Assembly (NCBI GenBank): GCA_033557465.1
Contig: CM066034.1
Coordinates: forward strand, 985,157,637 to 985,221,636
Source of the DNA: Ichthyophis bannanicus
Lineage: Eukaryota; Chordata; Amphibia; Gymnophiona; Ichthyophiidae
Length of the DNA stretch: 64,000 nucleotides
Direction of reading: 5' to 3'
The notes beneath the pieces are model-generated. The model worked only from the letters and a program-made list of their open reading frames with translations. It searched no databases and had not been told where the DNA came from. Position numbers and translations under genes: made by a program. Shown piece by piece: positions 43,413-52,361 of this stretch (position 1 is the stretch's first letter; each line of letters begins with the position of its first letter).

Positions 43413-44450
43413 TCCCCTTTCAAGCACTGAGGTTCACTAGGTAACAGAAAATAAGGTGTTCTCCTTCTTTGTCAGGGTTTTTACCAAAGCATAGTTAAAC
43501 AAGTGAACTGTTACATACTTCACAGCTTCTTGCAAAAACAACACAGGATTTTCCAAACTTCGGAGCAAAGTAAAATTAGTGAGCTTTTTCCCTTTCGCTC
43601 AACCTGAACAAAACCAATATCAGAGCTTGTCTAAATAAGTTACAGCTCGGGGAGTGACTCAAAACTCCCTGCGAAACAAACCGAGCAGTCCATTACTTCT
43701 TCCTGGGACAATGTAACTGAGTCCACAGGCTCTACCTGCATGGGCTCTGGTTCATTTGTGCCTCCCTCTGTACTTGATCTTTCCCTGGCTGCTGTGGTTT
43801 GAAAGTCCGTACTTCTTCTCCCTAGCTTCCAGTTAGGTTGTTCTAGGGCTTTCAGGTAAATAGCAGGGTTTGTCCCTATGCCCCTACGTGATGGCTTAAA
43901 GAACTCCTGCCTGCTTCCTTTTCTCTCAGACTGGTTATCTGGTTTTAAAGACGTTCTAGGAGCTGGGCCTTTGGGAAAAAATAGTCACCGTACCTTGGCT
44001 TCGTGAAGTCAGGGCGTCTCTTACTTTCCCACTCAGGCACCGCTCTCTGGCCACGGTCTCCTTTGCAGACTCCCTCTGGAAGCCTCCTGGATACTGTCTG
44101 TCCTCTCTGCAGCTTGAGAAGACCCTGTAAAGAATCCAGGCTTCTTGGCTTCTTAGTATAAGTCAATCTCCTGTCAGGACTTTTTCTCCCAGTACCTTTT
44201 AATCCTGTTTCAGACCCTCCTGGTGAGCAGAGGCCTTTCTCCCGGCTGGGCTCTCTCCTTCTGAGCTCTCTGCCTTTGGGATTTCTTCCAAGCGGATCTC
44301 TTTCCGGTCTGTCTCTTCCAGGTCTCTCTCTCACTCCGGCTCTTTTGGGTCTGCTCCTTTCTCTCTCTCTTTCTGAGCTCTCCTCTGAGCTCCCTTCTGA
44401 GCTCCCTTCCGAGGTTCCTTCCTCTCTCCTTCCTTCTGAGTTGGCCCTCT

Positions 44451-44460
44451 GCTTATAAAG
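44451..44460 (-). promoter_or_regulatory. TATA-like box of the LTR
   Basis: CTTTATAAGC on the minus strand, about 220 bp from the 5' end of the LTR. Confidence 0.5.
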
Positions 44461-44676
44461 GCCTTTTACTTTTGAGTTTCCCGGGCTACCCCTCAGGTGG
44501 AGCTGATTAGCTCCTGCACAATCAGTACCCGGGTGTGTTAGCTCAGCCTCTGTAGGTTCATGCCTGCTCCCTCTAGCTGCTCTACAAGGGAACTGCATCT
44601 TCTGCACGTTAGCTGCTTTGTAAGGAACAGCGTTTTTTTCTAAGTTCTTGCTTTCAGTGGCCTCAGCCTTATCACA

Positions 44677-44680
44677 GTAT
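44677..44680. repeat. LTR target-site duplication, right copy
   Basis: GTAT, matching 43235-43238. Confidence 0.8.
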
Positions 44681-44821
44681 ATTGAGGCTGGAGAAAGATT
44701 AGTCATGCAGCAGAGTTCTGAATAGATTGAAAGGGAGAGAGATGACTCAGAGGGAGACCAGCAAGAAGGAGGTTACAGTATTCGAGATGGGAAGTAATTA
44801 GAGAGGGGACAAGTGTTTTAT

Positions 44822-44886
44822 CCAGCCTCGATATACTCATATAACACCTCTTCTCAAGCACTTCATTGACTTCCCTTCCATTTCCA
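44822..44886 (+). repeat. Inverted duplication of a LINE segment
   Basis: About 52-60 bp are the inverted copy of the LINE segment at 43185-43238 plus its continuation, lying inside the same LINE in the opposite orientation. This copy lacks the LTR, so it shows the empty insertion site. Confidence 0.85.
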
Positions 44887-44999
44887 TAGTGTGTTCATAG
44901 AGGAAGGGGTGAATTCTGTTAATGTTATAGATTAAAAAACCACAGGTTTTAGCTATCTGTTAGATATTTGAGGAGAAGGAAAGGGAAGAGTTAAAAATT

Positions 45000-45090
45000 T
45001 GGTTGGTTTTGCTGTGATGTTCTCTGTAAACCACCTTGAACTAATGATGGAGTGGTATAGAAAACCTGTTAAATAAATAAATAAAAATGA
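45000..45090 (+). mobile_element. LINE 3' tail, plus strand
   Basis: TTCTCTGTAAACCACCTTGA, GTGGTATAGAAAACC and a terminal (AAAT)n (45069-45085) are a typical LINE 3' end, inserted opposite to the host LINE. Confidence 0.65.
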
Positions 45091-45346
45091 CACCAATGTT
45101 ACGGGCTGAGGAAACAGGACGTAGAAGAGTGTTATCAGCAGAGATAGAGAAAGGAGGAAGGGGAGAGGAAAGTTTAGGTGAAAAATTAAGATGTTTGGTT
45201 TTGTCCATGTTTAGTTTCAAACAGCGGTGAGACATCCAGTTGGCAATGTCAGAGAGAAAGGCAGAGATATGGGCCTGGAGTGTCAGAGAAATATCAGGTG
45301 TAGAAAGATAGATGTGACAATCATTAGCATAAAAATGATACTGCAA
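45041..45346 (-). pseudogene. L2-like RT, catalytic region with altered YADD
   Basis: Encodes [16 protein letters not shown] (the catalytic pair reads YAND), [35 protein letters not shown] and a truncated [11 protein letters not shown]. Asp to Asn at the second position of the catalytic pair would abolish activity. The end of this frame lies in the inserted LINE tail. Confidence 0.75.
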
Positions 45347-45405
45347 ATCATCGGAGGAGTTGGGAACACCAAGAGACTGAGTGTAGAGAGAGAAAAGGAG
45401 AGGGC

Positions 45406-46046
45406 TCAGAATAGATCCTTGCGGTACACCAACTGAGAGTGGGATAGAAGTAGAGGAGGAACCACCTCAACAAACACTGAAAGAATGATGGGAGAGATAA
45501 GAAGAGAACCAAGACAGGACAGAGCCCCTAAAACCAAGTGAGAATAATGTGTCAAGGAGAAGGTGATGGTAAACAGTATCAAAAGCATCAGAAAGGTTAA
45601 GAAGGATAAGAATAGAATAGAGGCCCTTAGATTTAGCCAGGAAGAATTAACTGGAGACTTTGGCAAGTGCCATTTCAGTATAATGTAAGGGGCAAAAACC
45701 AGACTGAAAAGGATCCAGAAGGGCTTGAGAGGAAAGAAATTCAAGACAACGGTGGCAGACAGCGTGCTCAAGAAGCTTGGAAACAAAGGGAAGAAGTGAG
45801 ATGGGACAATAATTAGAAGGAGAGTTCGGATCAAGAGAAGGTATTTTTGAGTAGAGGTTTGACCACAGCATGCTTGAAGGCTTCAGAGACAGTAGCAGTG
45901 GATAGGGAGAGGTTGAGAATATGTGAGATGGAAAGCATGACACAGGAAGAAATGGAGGTAAGGAAATGGGTGGGGATAGGATCAGACGAGCAAGTAGAAA
46001 GTTTGGAGGAGGAAAGAAGATGAGAGGTTTCACCTTCAGAGATCAT
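45406..46046 (-). pseudogene. L2-like RT, fingers and palm in three frames
   Basis: Consecutive minus-strand frames carry SSDPIPTHFLTSISS and EAFKHAVVKPLLKN (45831-46046), then SNYCPISLLPFVSKLLEHAV and FQSGFCPLHYTEMALAKVSS (within 45647-46033), and then [11 protein letters not shown] of the PQG region (within 45406-45834). Frame changes separate them. Together they cover RT motifs before YADD. Confidence 0.75.
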
Positions 46047-46589
46047 GGGAATGGATGAAAGAGTAATAGAGATTAATGGGAAACGTTTGTATTGAGGTGG
46101 AGGAAGAGGAGATGAAGTTGTTCTAGTGGGGAACTGGACAGTAATCTTGTGGATTTTGTTATGGAAAATGTCAGGGTTTGGGCAGAAAGAGAAGGGGGGG
46201 TCGGAGGGGGAGGCGCCTTGAGGAGAGAGTTAAGAGTAGAGAAAGACGGCAGGGGCCAGTGGTAATTGAAGTAGTGAGAGGTGGATATAGTAGTTTTGCT
46301 TGGCAAATGCTAGGGTTAACTGGAAGGAGGTAAGCATGAATATGAAGTGAAAGTTGGGAAGGGAGCAAGATTTGAGCCAAATGCGCTCAGCTGAGCGGGC
46401 ACAGGAGCGGAGATAGCAGATAGTTGAGGACAACCAGGGCTGGGGTGTAGTGCATCATACAGAGCATGGGATGGGTGGAGCAAGAGTATCTAGAGCAGAG
46501 GAGAGGGGAGTATTATAGGAAACTATAGTCTCATCAACAGATTTAGAAAACAAAGTGGAAGAAAGAGGTTATGAGAAGATAGTGGAAAG

Positions 46590-46745
46590 AGACAATGTTT
46601 ATTTATGTTTATGTTTATTTAAAATTTGCTATACCACCCAACACCATGGGCATCTGGGTGGTTTACAATCATAAAATCATTAAAATACATAGCTGCAGAA
46701 ACAGAAAAGAACGCCATTGTTTAAAAACAGTAAAGAGGAGAAAAG
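46590..46745 (-). mobile_element. LINE 3' tail, minus strand
   Basis: TTTATTTATGTTTATGTTTA followed by CCACCCAACACCATGGGCAT and GTGGTTTACAATC (minus: GATTGTAAACCAC) is a LINE 3' UTR with no coding part, inserted into the L2-like LINE. Confidence 0.65.
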
Positions 46746-46925
46746 AGGACAGGGAGCAGTTAAACAGGAAAGGACAACGGATCGATAGCATGCAGATTCC
46801 TAATAAGGTAGGAGACAGAGTGGGGTTGAGGTAGGGAGTGATGAAGTGTGAAACGTAGGAGGTGATAAGGGAAGAACGAAGGTACAGAATTTAGAGTGTA
46901 AACAGTTACAGCGTCATTCTGAGCC

Positions 46926-47570
46926 ACAAATAGCAGGGATGGATGTCCCGTTGGGACGTCCATCCCCGCTATTCGGCCCCCACTGCTGACCCCGACTAAC
47001 TTCCCCATACATATAGGGTGTTTGTACAGGAAGGCTAGATGGGGGTGGAAAAGGGGCAGGGTGGAGGTGGAATTAGGGTGGGCAAAGGGCAGTCCATGGA
47101 CCAGAGTCAATTCGGATGTCAACCCTGTACGTCCGGGGCCTGCAGACTGAACGGGGAACTTATTCCACCTCTGAGGTGGAATAAGTTCCCCTAGATGGCG
47201 GGGGATGGCAGGCACGGGTGGGTGAAGAGGTAGGAGGGGGTGCAGGAAATCCCCGTAGCCTGACCCTGGCCTTTGGAGGCCAGATCGGGGGTCGGGCTGC
47301 GGGGAATGAGGTTGGCAGCTGGGGATCACGGCTCCTGAATGGAGCCATGGTGCTGCAGTTCCATTCAGGAGCCTTGTCTGAGTTAGCCGAGTTGAGGCTT
47401 GTATGTGCAGGCCAACCGGAATCGGTTCCAGCCTGCAAGTACAGGCCTAGTCGCGATTCTGATCCCGCAGGGATAGACGTACCCCACGGGATCAGAATCA
47501 CTTCTGCCCCTGTGTGTCTGATTCTGATCGGGCGTACAGGGGCCTGGACATCCCGATTGCAATGAGGTCC
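46926..47570. repeat. Cluster of strong palindromes inserted in a LINE
   Basis: Four hairpins: 46931-46971 (19-bp arms, two mismatches, 3-nt loop), 47153-47191 (19-bp perfect arms, 1-nt loop), 47330-47343 with 47360-47373 (14-bp perfect arms) and 47455-47467 with 47487-47499 (13-bp perfect arms). A weaker fifth (AACCGGAATCGGTT centre) lies near 47415-47430. The sequence interrupts LINE endonuclease coding, so it is an insertion. No coding and no clear TSD. The 189-codon minus frame at 46760-47329 spans the junction and is not a gene. Confidence 0.8.
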
Positions 47571-47741
47571 TAAGAGAAGAAAACCAAGTCAAGGCAGTGG
47601 CCACGCTGATGAGTAGGACAGAAGAGCAAAGTTGGAGATTGAAAGAGGAGGTAAGGGAAAGGAGTTTAGAAGTATATAGGTTAGAAGGGTTATCAACATG
47701 AATATTGAAGTCACCAAAAATGAGTGAGGGGGAAGAAGAAT

Positions 47742-48420
47742 CTAGAAATAGGGAGAGTCAAAGTCAGTGAGAAAGGTAGTGATGAACTTATCAGGAGGTC
47801 TATATATAGCAGCCATCAGGAGAGGTAATGGATTAAAAAGGCGTATGGAATGGACTTCAAAGGAGGAAAAGGAGTGAGACAGATAGATGCAGGGGTTGGA
47901 ATTGGCAGGAAGGAGAAAGCAGAAACCCAACACCAGCATCATGGCCAGTAGCACAAGGAGTGTTGGAAATTGGTATCCACCATGACAGAGGGCAACAAAT
48001 GGAGCAGTGTCATCGGGGAGGAGCCAGGTTTCAGTAAGAGCTAGAAGATTGAAGATGTTAGAAATGAAAAAGGTCATCAGTAAAAGGGAGTTTATTAGAA
48101 ATGGAATGTGCATTCCATAATGCACAAGAGAAAGGGAGAGAGGAGGGGGAGAGGAGAGGAATATAGATGAGATTAGAACGGTTGAGAGAGGAATGGAAGT
48201 GAGAGAATGATCTAGGGGGGCCAGGTTTAGGATTAATGTCACCAGAAGAAAGAAGGAGAAGGAGGAGAAGAATGAGAGGCAGGGAGGAGACGGAACGGCG
48301 GAAACGAGGATGAGGTACTTTAAGAGAGGAGGGAGAGGGATGAATGAAAGGAAGGAATAAGTGGAGTTCAAGAGCTGAGGAAAGGGAGGAAGACAAGATT
48401 GGAGAAGAGATAAGCAGAAA
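47742..48420 (-). pseudogene. L2-like LINE APE endonuclease remnant
   Basis: The frame encodes NIFNLLALTETWLLPDDTAP (the conserved Glu in TETW), YQFPTLL, SSFEVHSIRLF and LLMAAIYRPPDKFITTFL. The downstream FGDFNIHVDN (near 47715) and RGHCLDL (near 47590) blocks follow after a stop and frame change. APE-type endonucleases nick the target to prime reverse transcription. The N-terminal ~50 codons of the longer open frame (48425-48563) belong to a SINE. Confidence 0.75.
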
Positions 48421-48424
48421 AGAA

Positions 48425-48645
48425 ATGCAATGTGTGCCTTTGAGTCAGTGCTGACTCCTGGTGACCCAGAAGCTCCTGGGTTTTCTTGGCAGTGTGACTG
48501 GAAGTAGATTGCCAGGCCTTTCTTCTGAAGCAATGGAGGGTTAAGTAACTTGCCCAAGGCCACAAGGAGTGCTAGTGGGAACTGAACCCTGGTTACTTGG
48601 TTAACAAGTCAGTGTTCTAGCCACTAAGCTCCTCCTCCGCTCATA
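48425..48645 (-). mobile_element. tRNA-derived SINE with RTE-like tail (family A)
   Basis: Minus-strand head GAGGAGGAGCTTAGTGGCTA and GGGTTCAGTTCCCACTAGCA. Body CTTGGGCAAGTTACTTAACC. Then GCCTGGCAATCTACTTCCAG and GCCAAGAAAACCCAGGAGCT, and a 3' end GAGTCAGCACTGACTCAAAG. It lies at the 5' end of the L2-like LINE. Confidence 0.9.
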
Positions 48646-49316
48646 AGCAGAAAAGAGAGACGGTAATAAGGAGGGGGGTAAGATGAAGTTGGTATGAGGG
48701 AAGAAGGTTAGGGAGTGACAAAAGAAAAAGAAAAAATAATGTGGAGCCATGAGAAGAGTAGAGATGGAGGGGGAAGCAGAAGAATTAAAATAAGAACTAT
48801 CTTAACAGTATTAATAGTACTAAGTGGAACGAATGATCAATCATACAGGCAAAGACATAGACAGTGCTTCATGGACACATGCACGAGACTCTCCTTTCAG
48901 TTAACTTATTGCAAATATCCACAGTAATTAGGTCAATGTAAGGAACTGTTAGCACACAGTCACTGGTATAGTCCAGATAAGTAGTAGTGTGATTCGCTTG
49001 TCATGTCAGTATATATAGATTGCTAGAGGTTCATCCAAATTAGGTTGGTCAGCCGGTCTCACTCTTTCCTCTTACTATGATGTTGCTGTGCTTGCGGAGG
49101 CGCAATCCCACAGTCAGGCATGGCTCGGGTAGCCAGGCGGCTCTGAGCCTATCTTCAGTTAGTTGTTGTGGCGGCGGTAGTAGTATCTTCTGCTACTCCA
49201 GTTGCTTCTCCATCTCCTGCTCTGCAATCTGGCACTGCCGGAGTCCCAGGACCGCCAGACACTGTTGGTTGTGATGAAATTTCTGCTGAGCAGAAAGTCC
49301 TTTGAAGTTTGATGTC
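48646..49316. other. Unassigned sequence, possible coding remnant at its end
   Basis: The minus strand at about 49080-49316 encodes SAQQKFHHNQQCLAVLGLRQ and CQIAEQEMEKQLE before a stop, a helical Gln/Glu-rich stretch that I cannot place. A hAT MITE interrupts this sequence, which continues at 49702. It might be part of a transposon-encoded DNA-binding protein. Confidence 0.3.
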
Positions 49317-49701
49317 TTGGTGACCAATGTTCCCTCTAATTTTCTGTAGGCTGTGTGCGCATAAAATATCAGCTGTGCAGCTTTTGAAGGAAGGTTACAT
49401 TTTTGTGCGCCACATAACGACACTCTGAGTTATATACTTTAAAATTTGACTACACGTCAGAATACAGTATGTACACCACATTGATTTTAATCAAATTAAA
49501 TGAAAATAGACGATTACTAAATGAAGCACAAAATTTCTAGTAATTACAATCACAACTTTTACATTTTAAGACGTCTGTGTTGTTTTCTATCAGAATCAGA
49601 ACTGTAATTTTTGTGCGCTCTGTTGTAAAGTATGTGCGCTCACTCGGCGAGGTGTGTGCGCGCGCACACGCGCACAGCTTAGAGGGAACAGTGTTGGTGA
49701 C
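49317..49701. mobile_element. hAT MITE with 8-bp TSD
   Basis: Exact TTGGTGAC at 49317-49324 and 49694-49701 flanks a 369-bp element (49325-49693) with ends CAATGTTCCCTCTAA and TTAGAGGGAACAGTG. Inside the right end lies an alternating purine-pyrimidine GTGTGCGCGCGCACACGCGC stretch (49653-49672). The interior is AT-rich and non-coding. The hAT assignment rests on TSD length and the CA(G)TG-type terminus. Confidence 0.9.
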
Positions 49702-49735
49702 AAAGGCCCTTCTGATAGTCTCAGGCAGCTCTCTT

Positions 49736-49757
49736 ACTACTACTACTACTACTACCA
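49736..49757. repeat. (ACT)n microsatellite
   Basis: Seven tandem ACT units. Its position next to CATGCTACAAGTCAGATGT suggests it is the relic of an L2-like 3' tail. Confidence 0.85.
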
Positions 49758-49856
49758 CTGATCATCCATATCATGCTACAAGTCAGATGTAACCTCCTGC
49801 CTTTGTGTAGTCTCTACAGCGGTCCCCTATACTGTATGGCAGACAGTGGTCACAAA

Positions 49857-50235
49857 TACGAGGGGTGTCCGATATTAAAGGTACAGGCCAAAATTACACT
49901 AACATTTGTATTTAAAGAAATTATTCAATACATTCCACCAAAAACTACATACTTTTGTTTACTTCTCCACATAATCGCCGTAAACATTGAGACATTTATC
50001 CCAGCATGACACTAGTTTGAACATCCCTTCACGGTACAGTTGCGTGTCAAGTTGCTTGAAGTAGTCAACGGTGTCTTGCAATTCCTCCTGATCTGCAAAG
50101 CATTTCCCCGCAAAGAATTTCTTCAAAGGTCCGAATAAATAAAAATCTGAAGGGGCTAAGTCCAGACTATACGTATTACGTATGCGGAGTCGGTATGATT
50201 GCAACCTGTACCTTTAATATCGGACACCCCTCGTA
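49857..50235 (-). mobile_element. mariner-type element, internally deleted
   Basis: The first 31 bp (starting TACGAGGGGTGTCCGATATT) and the last 31 bp (50205-50235) are identical inverted repeats. TA lies at each outer end, as expected for mariner target duplication. The interior is ~315 bp and carries only the 3' end of a transposase gene. Undamaged termini suggest it was mobilised fairly recently. Confidence 0.92.
49959..50204 (-). pseudogene. mariner transposase C-terminal remnant
   Basis: Encodes YSLDLAPSDFYLFGPLKKFF and AGKCFADQEELQDTVDYFKQ, then LDTQLYREGMFKLVSCWDKC followed by LNVYGDYVEK, the conserved C-terminal third of mariner transposases. The third catalytic residue of the DDD triad is the Asp of the YSPDLAP motif; it is kept here, although the preceding Pro has become Leu. 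The first two catalytic Asp and the DNA-binding domain are deleted. Transposase excises and reinserts the element at TA; this copy could move only with enzyme supplied in trans. Confidence 0.9.
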
Positions 50236-51424
50236 GATGACAAAGAAACTGATACAACAGGCGAGAGAATAAACAGAGCAGTACTGGGTGCACTGGGACC
50301 TAGGGCAGAATCTAAGAGAGGAGCTAGTACCAGGCATCCTCTATCCCAGTGACATCACTCAGCTTTACAAAGTGGGAGACCTTTTGGTGCTGGGGCACCA
50401 GGCAATTGCATTCTGTTTTTATTGCTGCCTCTCTCCTCCCTCCCACTACTCCCATGGTGTATTTTCACCCTGGCAGCTTCTAAATTGCTATGCATAAAGA
50501 AGTTCTATAATCACCAGCTGTCAGTAAAGCATATAACCTCTTTTGAACATTGACCGCAGTGTTTTCCAGATGAAAAGGACAAACTCAGACAGGACAGCAG
50601 AGCAGGTGGGTGATAATAAGCTTTCACAGTTCTGAATGGCCTAATTGCAAAGGACCCAGCTCGGCCTGATAAACATTGATAAGCAAGGCTGCAACAGAGG
50701 GCAAGTAGCCAAGTAAATGCTTGTGGCAAACAATGGACTGGGCTGGAGGGGCCAGGAAAAAAGGTTTTGAATTTCTTCTTCATAGCAGGATAGGAAGTGG
50801 CTCTCGCTGGTATCAGTGGAGAATTCTGTGGAACAGTTGCGGTTAGCTGTAACCAAGGAGAAATGTAACTCACAGAAAATATTGTTAATCTTGCTCTTTT
50901 TAGGCAATTTGTAAATCAGCATTAAGCTTGTTTTGATGTCATGGTGACAGGTTATAGCAGAATGTTCCTGATGCACAATGGGTTTCTGTTTCTGGGGCTC
51001 TAGGATGTGTGCCTTCCAGGTATGCCCAACATCACAGCATGACTAACTGGCCTCCAGCCCCACACCAGGTTAACACAGACCAGAGCTGCAGACAGAGCGG
51101 AGGATCCAAGCAGATAGGCGGATGGACCCTGATAGTGGCATGCCTGGGGAATTTATAAGAGACGATAGAATTTAAAAAAAAAACTGAGCACTGAGCCATA
51201 TTTCAAAAGGACAGAAAGCAGAGACAGTAAGAACTGGAAGAAAGCCATCACATTTGCAAGGACTATTAGTCTGTCTATTTGCGTTCCTGCTGCACAACTT
51301 GGGGCGTGCATTCGTTACTGCACATTTGGTTTATTTGTACACTTTCAAAAATCTAGCGTGCGCTAAATTGATTTCACCTACAGGAATTAAGTGCCTTAAT
51401 TCATTTGGTTTTGTTTTTTTTGTG
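50236..51424. other. Unassigned sequence
   Basis: No gene or element recognised. Frames of 111-120 codons on the minus strand (50511-50976) have no family resemblance that I know and overlap one another. Confidence 0.4.
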
Positions 51425-51632
51425 CCATCAAGTCAATGCTGACTCCAAGCAACCCAGCAGCCCCTGTGTTTTCTTGGCAAGGTATGACCGGAGGTAGATT
51501 GCCAGGCCTTTTCTTCCAAGGCAAGGGAGAATAAAGGGTCTTGCCCAGGGAACACCAGTAGCAAAGAAACCCGAATCTCCTGGGGGTTTAGGCTGTTGCT
51601 CTAACCTCTAGGCTACTCCTCCACTCCTAGTT
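51425..51632 (-). mobile_element. tRNA-derived SINE with RTE-like tail (family A), diverged
   Basis: Head GGAGTAGCCTAGAGGTTAGA on minus. Tail on plus TTTGTGCCATCAAGTCAATG, CTGACTCC, TTTTCTTGGCAAGG and GTAGATTGCCAGGCC. The plus-strand tail word GTGCCATCAAGT is closest to the RTE tail GTGCCATCGAGT. Confidence 0.85.
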
Positions 51633-51789
51633 CATTTGTTAATTCACATTAAATACATTTTAAAAAATAATCCCACAAACTGAAGAAAACAAACAAAATC
51701 TCCAATAGTAAAATCCTTCACCAATAACCCAACTTGGAGGAAGCAACTGCACAATGATTCATGTTCCTTGCTAAAAATATATACTAGGG

Positions 51790-52077
51790 ACCATAAGAAC
51801 ATAAGATATACCGTACGTGGTCAGACCAAAGGTCCATCAAGCCTAGTATCCTGTTTTCAGCTGTGGCCAATCCAGGTCACACGTACCTGTCAGGTTCCCA
51901 AAAAGTATGAAATTCCATGCCACTTATCCCAGAAGTAAACAGTGGATTTCTCCATTTAGTTTTAATAATGGTTTATTGACTTTTATTGCAGAAACTTGTC
52001 CAAATGTCTTTTAAATCCAGGCACACAAACAGCTTTTACTACATCTTCTGGCAACCAATTCTAGAGTTTGATTACAC
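51790..52077 (-). mobile_element. CR1-like LINE 3' end
   Basis: ACCATAAGAACATAAGATAT, GGTCAGACCAAAGGTCC and ATCCTGTTTTCAGCTGTGGC match the CR1 tail family. The match breaks at about 52077 inside GATTACACATT, where the other copies continue with GTTGAGTGAAAAA. Confidence 0.85.
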
Positions 52078-52361
52078 ATTTTTAACATTAAATCCCAGCT
52101 GCCTGATTCTAGACCATTCTTCAAGAATTGGACCAAGGACAGATCCCTGGGGCACACCACTGGTAACATTCTTCTCCTCAGAAAAGAGGAGGTGATAGTG
52201 CCTCTGTATAAGTCTTTGGTGCGGCCTCATTTGGAGTACTGTGCGCAATTCTGGAGACCGCACCTTCAAAAGGATGTGAACAGGATGGAGTCGGTGCAGA
52301 GGGTAGCTACTAAAATGGTTAGTGGTCTTCATTATAAAGCATATGAGGACAGACTTAGGGG
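52078..52361. mobile_element. Rearranged CR1 fragment with inverted 5' part
   Basis: 52078-52190 matches, on the minus strand, two pieces of the RT region of the 37.8-kb CR1 subfamily (the EEWSRIRQLGFNVK block and the GPRTDPWGTPLV region of the other strand's PQG motif, with sequence between them deleted). 52190-52361 matches the same subfamily on the plus strand ([20 protein letters not shown] through SGLHYKAYEDRL). This head-to-head arrangement is the pattern expected from twin priming. A GTTTACTAAAC-type element then cuts it off. Confidence 0.75.

Larger units (their letters stand above)
43239..44676 (-). mobile_element. Solo LTR (~1.44 kb)
   Basis: The unit has TG...CA ends on the minus strand (TGTGATAAGG...GTTGATGACA) and a 4-bp TSD. 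A TATA-like CTTTATAAGC lies at 44451-44460 and an AATAAA signal at 43407-43412 (minus), in the order expected for U3-R-U5. No internal retroelement genes are present, so it is best read as a solo LTR left by recombination. The 4-bp TSD suits several LTR superfamilies and does not distinguish them. A 12-base C run sits near its 3' end (43248-43259). Confidence 0.75.
43945..44706 (-). other. Long open frame in the LTR U3/R region, probably not coding
   Basis: A 253-codon frame, very rich in Arg, Glu, Ser, Gly and Pro, with an RSE-repeat core (SERERERSRPKRAG). It begins in LINE sequence outside the LTR and crosses the TATA-like box, so it does not match any plausible transcript. The Arg/Glu/Ser bias comes from a CTGAGCTCC-type tandem repeat near 44370-44420. 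I regard it as an artefact. Confidence 0.6.
42728..48425 (-). mobile_element. L2-like LINE split by nested insertions
   Basis: One minus-strand LINE copy can be followed across several interruptions. The endonuclease is at 48400-47575 (LLALTETWLLPDD near 48020, AAIYRPPDKF near 47800, FGDFNIHVDNP near 47715, RGHCLDLVFFS near 47590), the linker at 46925-46745 (RNLHAIDPLSFP), fingers and palm at 46050-45400, YADD-like at 45340, the thumb at 44888-44681 and the C-terminus at 43238-42823 (LAAPYAWNKLPESVRQASSL). The 3' tail lies near 42728. Interruptions: a hairpin cluster 46926-47570, LINE tails at 46590-46745 and 45000-45090, and an LTR at 43239-44676. The LINE copy is therefore older than all of these. 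Confidence 0.8.

Noticed and set aside
43945..44706. 253-codon Arg/Glu/Ser-rich protein
   Set aside because: It crosses the LTR boundary into LINE sequence and overlaps the LTR promoter. Composition comes from a tandem repeat.
46760..47329. 189-codon minus-strand ORF
   Set aside because: It spans the junction between LINE linker sequence and the palindrome cluster, so it is not a single gene.
47742..48563. Single 273-codon LINE protein from 48563
   Set aside because: The first ~50 codons are SINE sequence. Only the part below about 48420 is LINE endonuclease.
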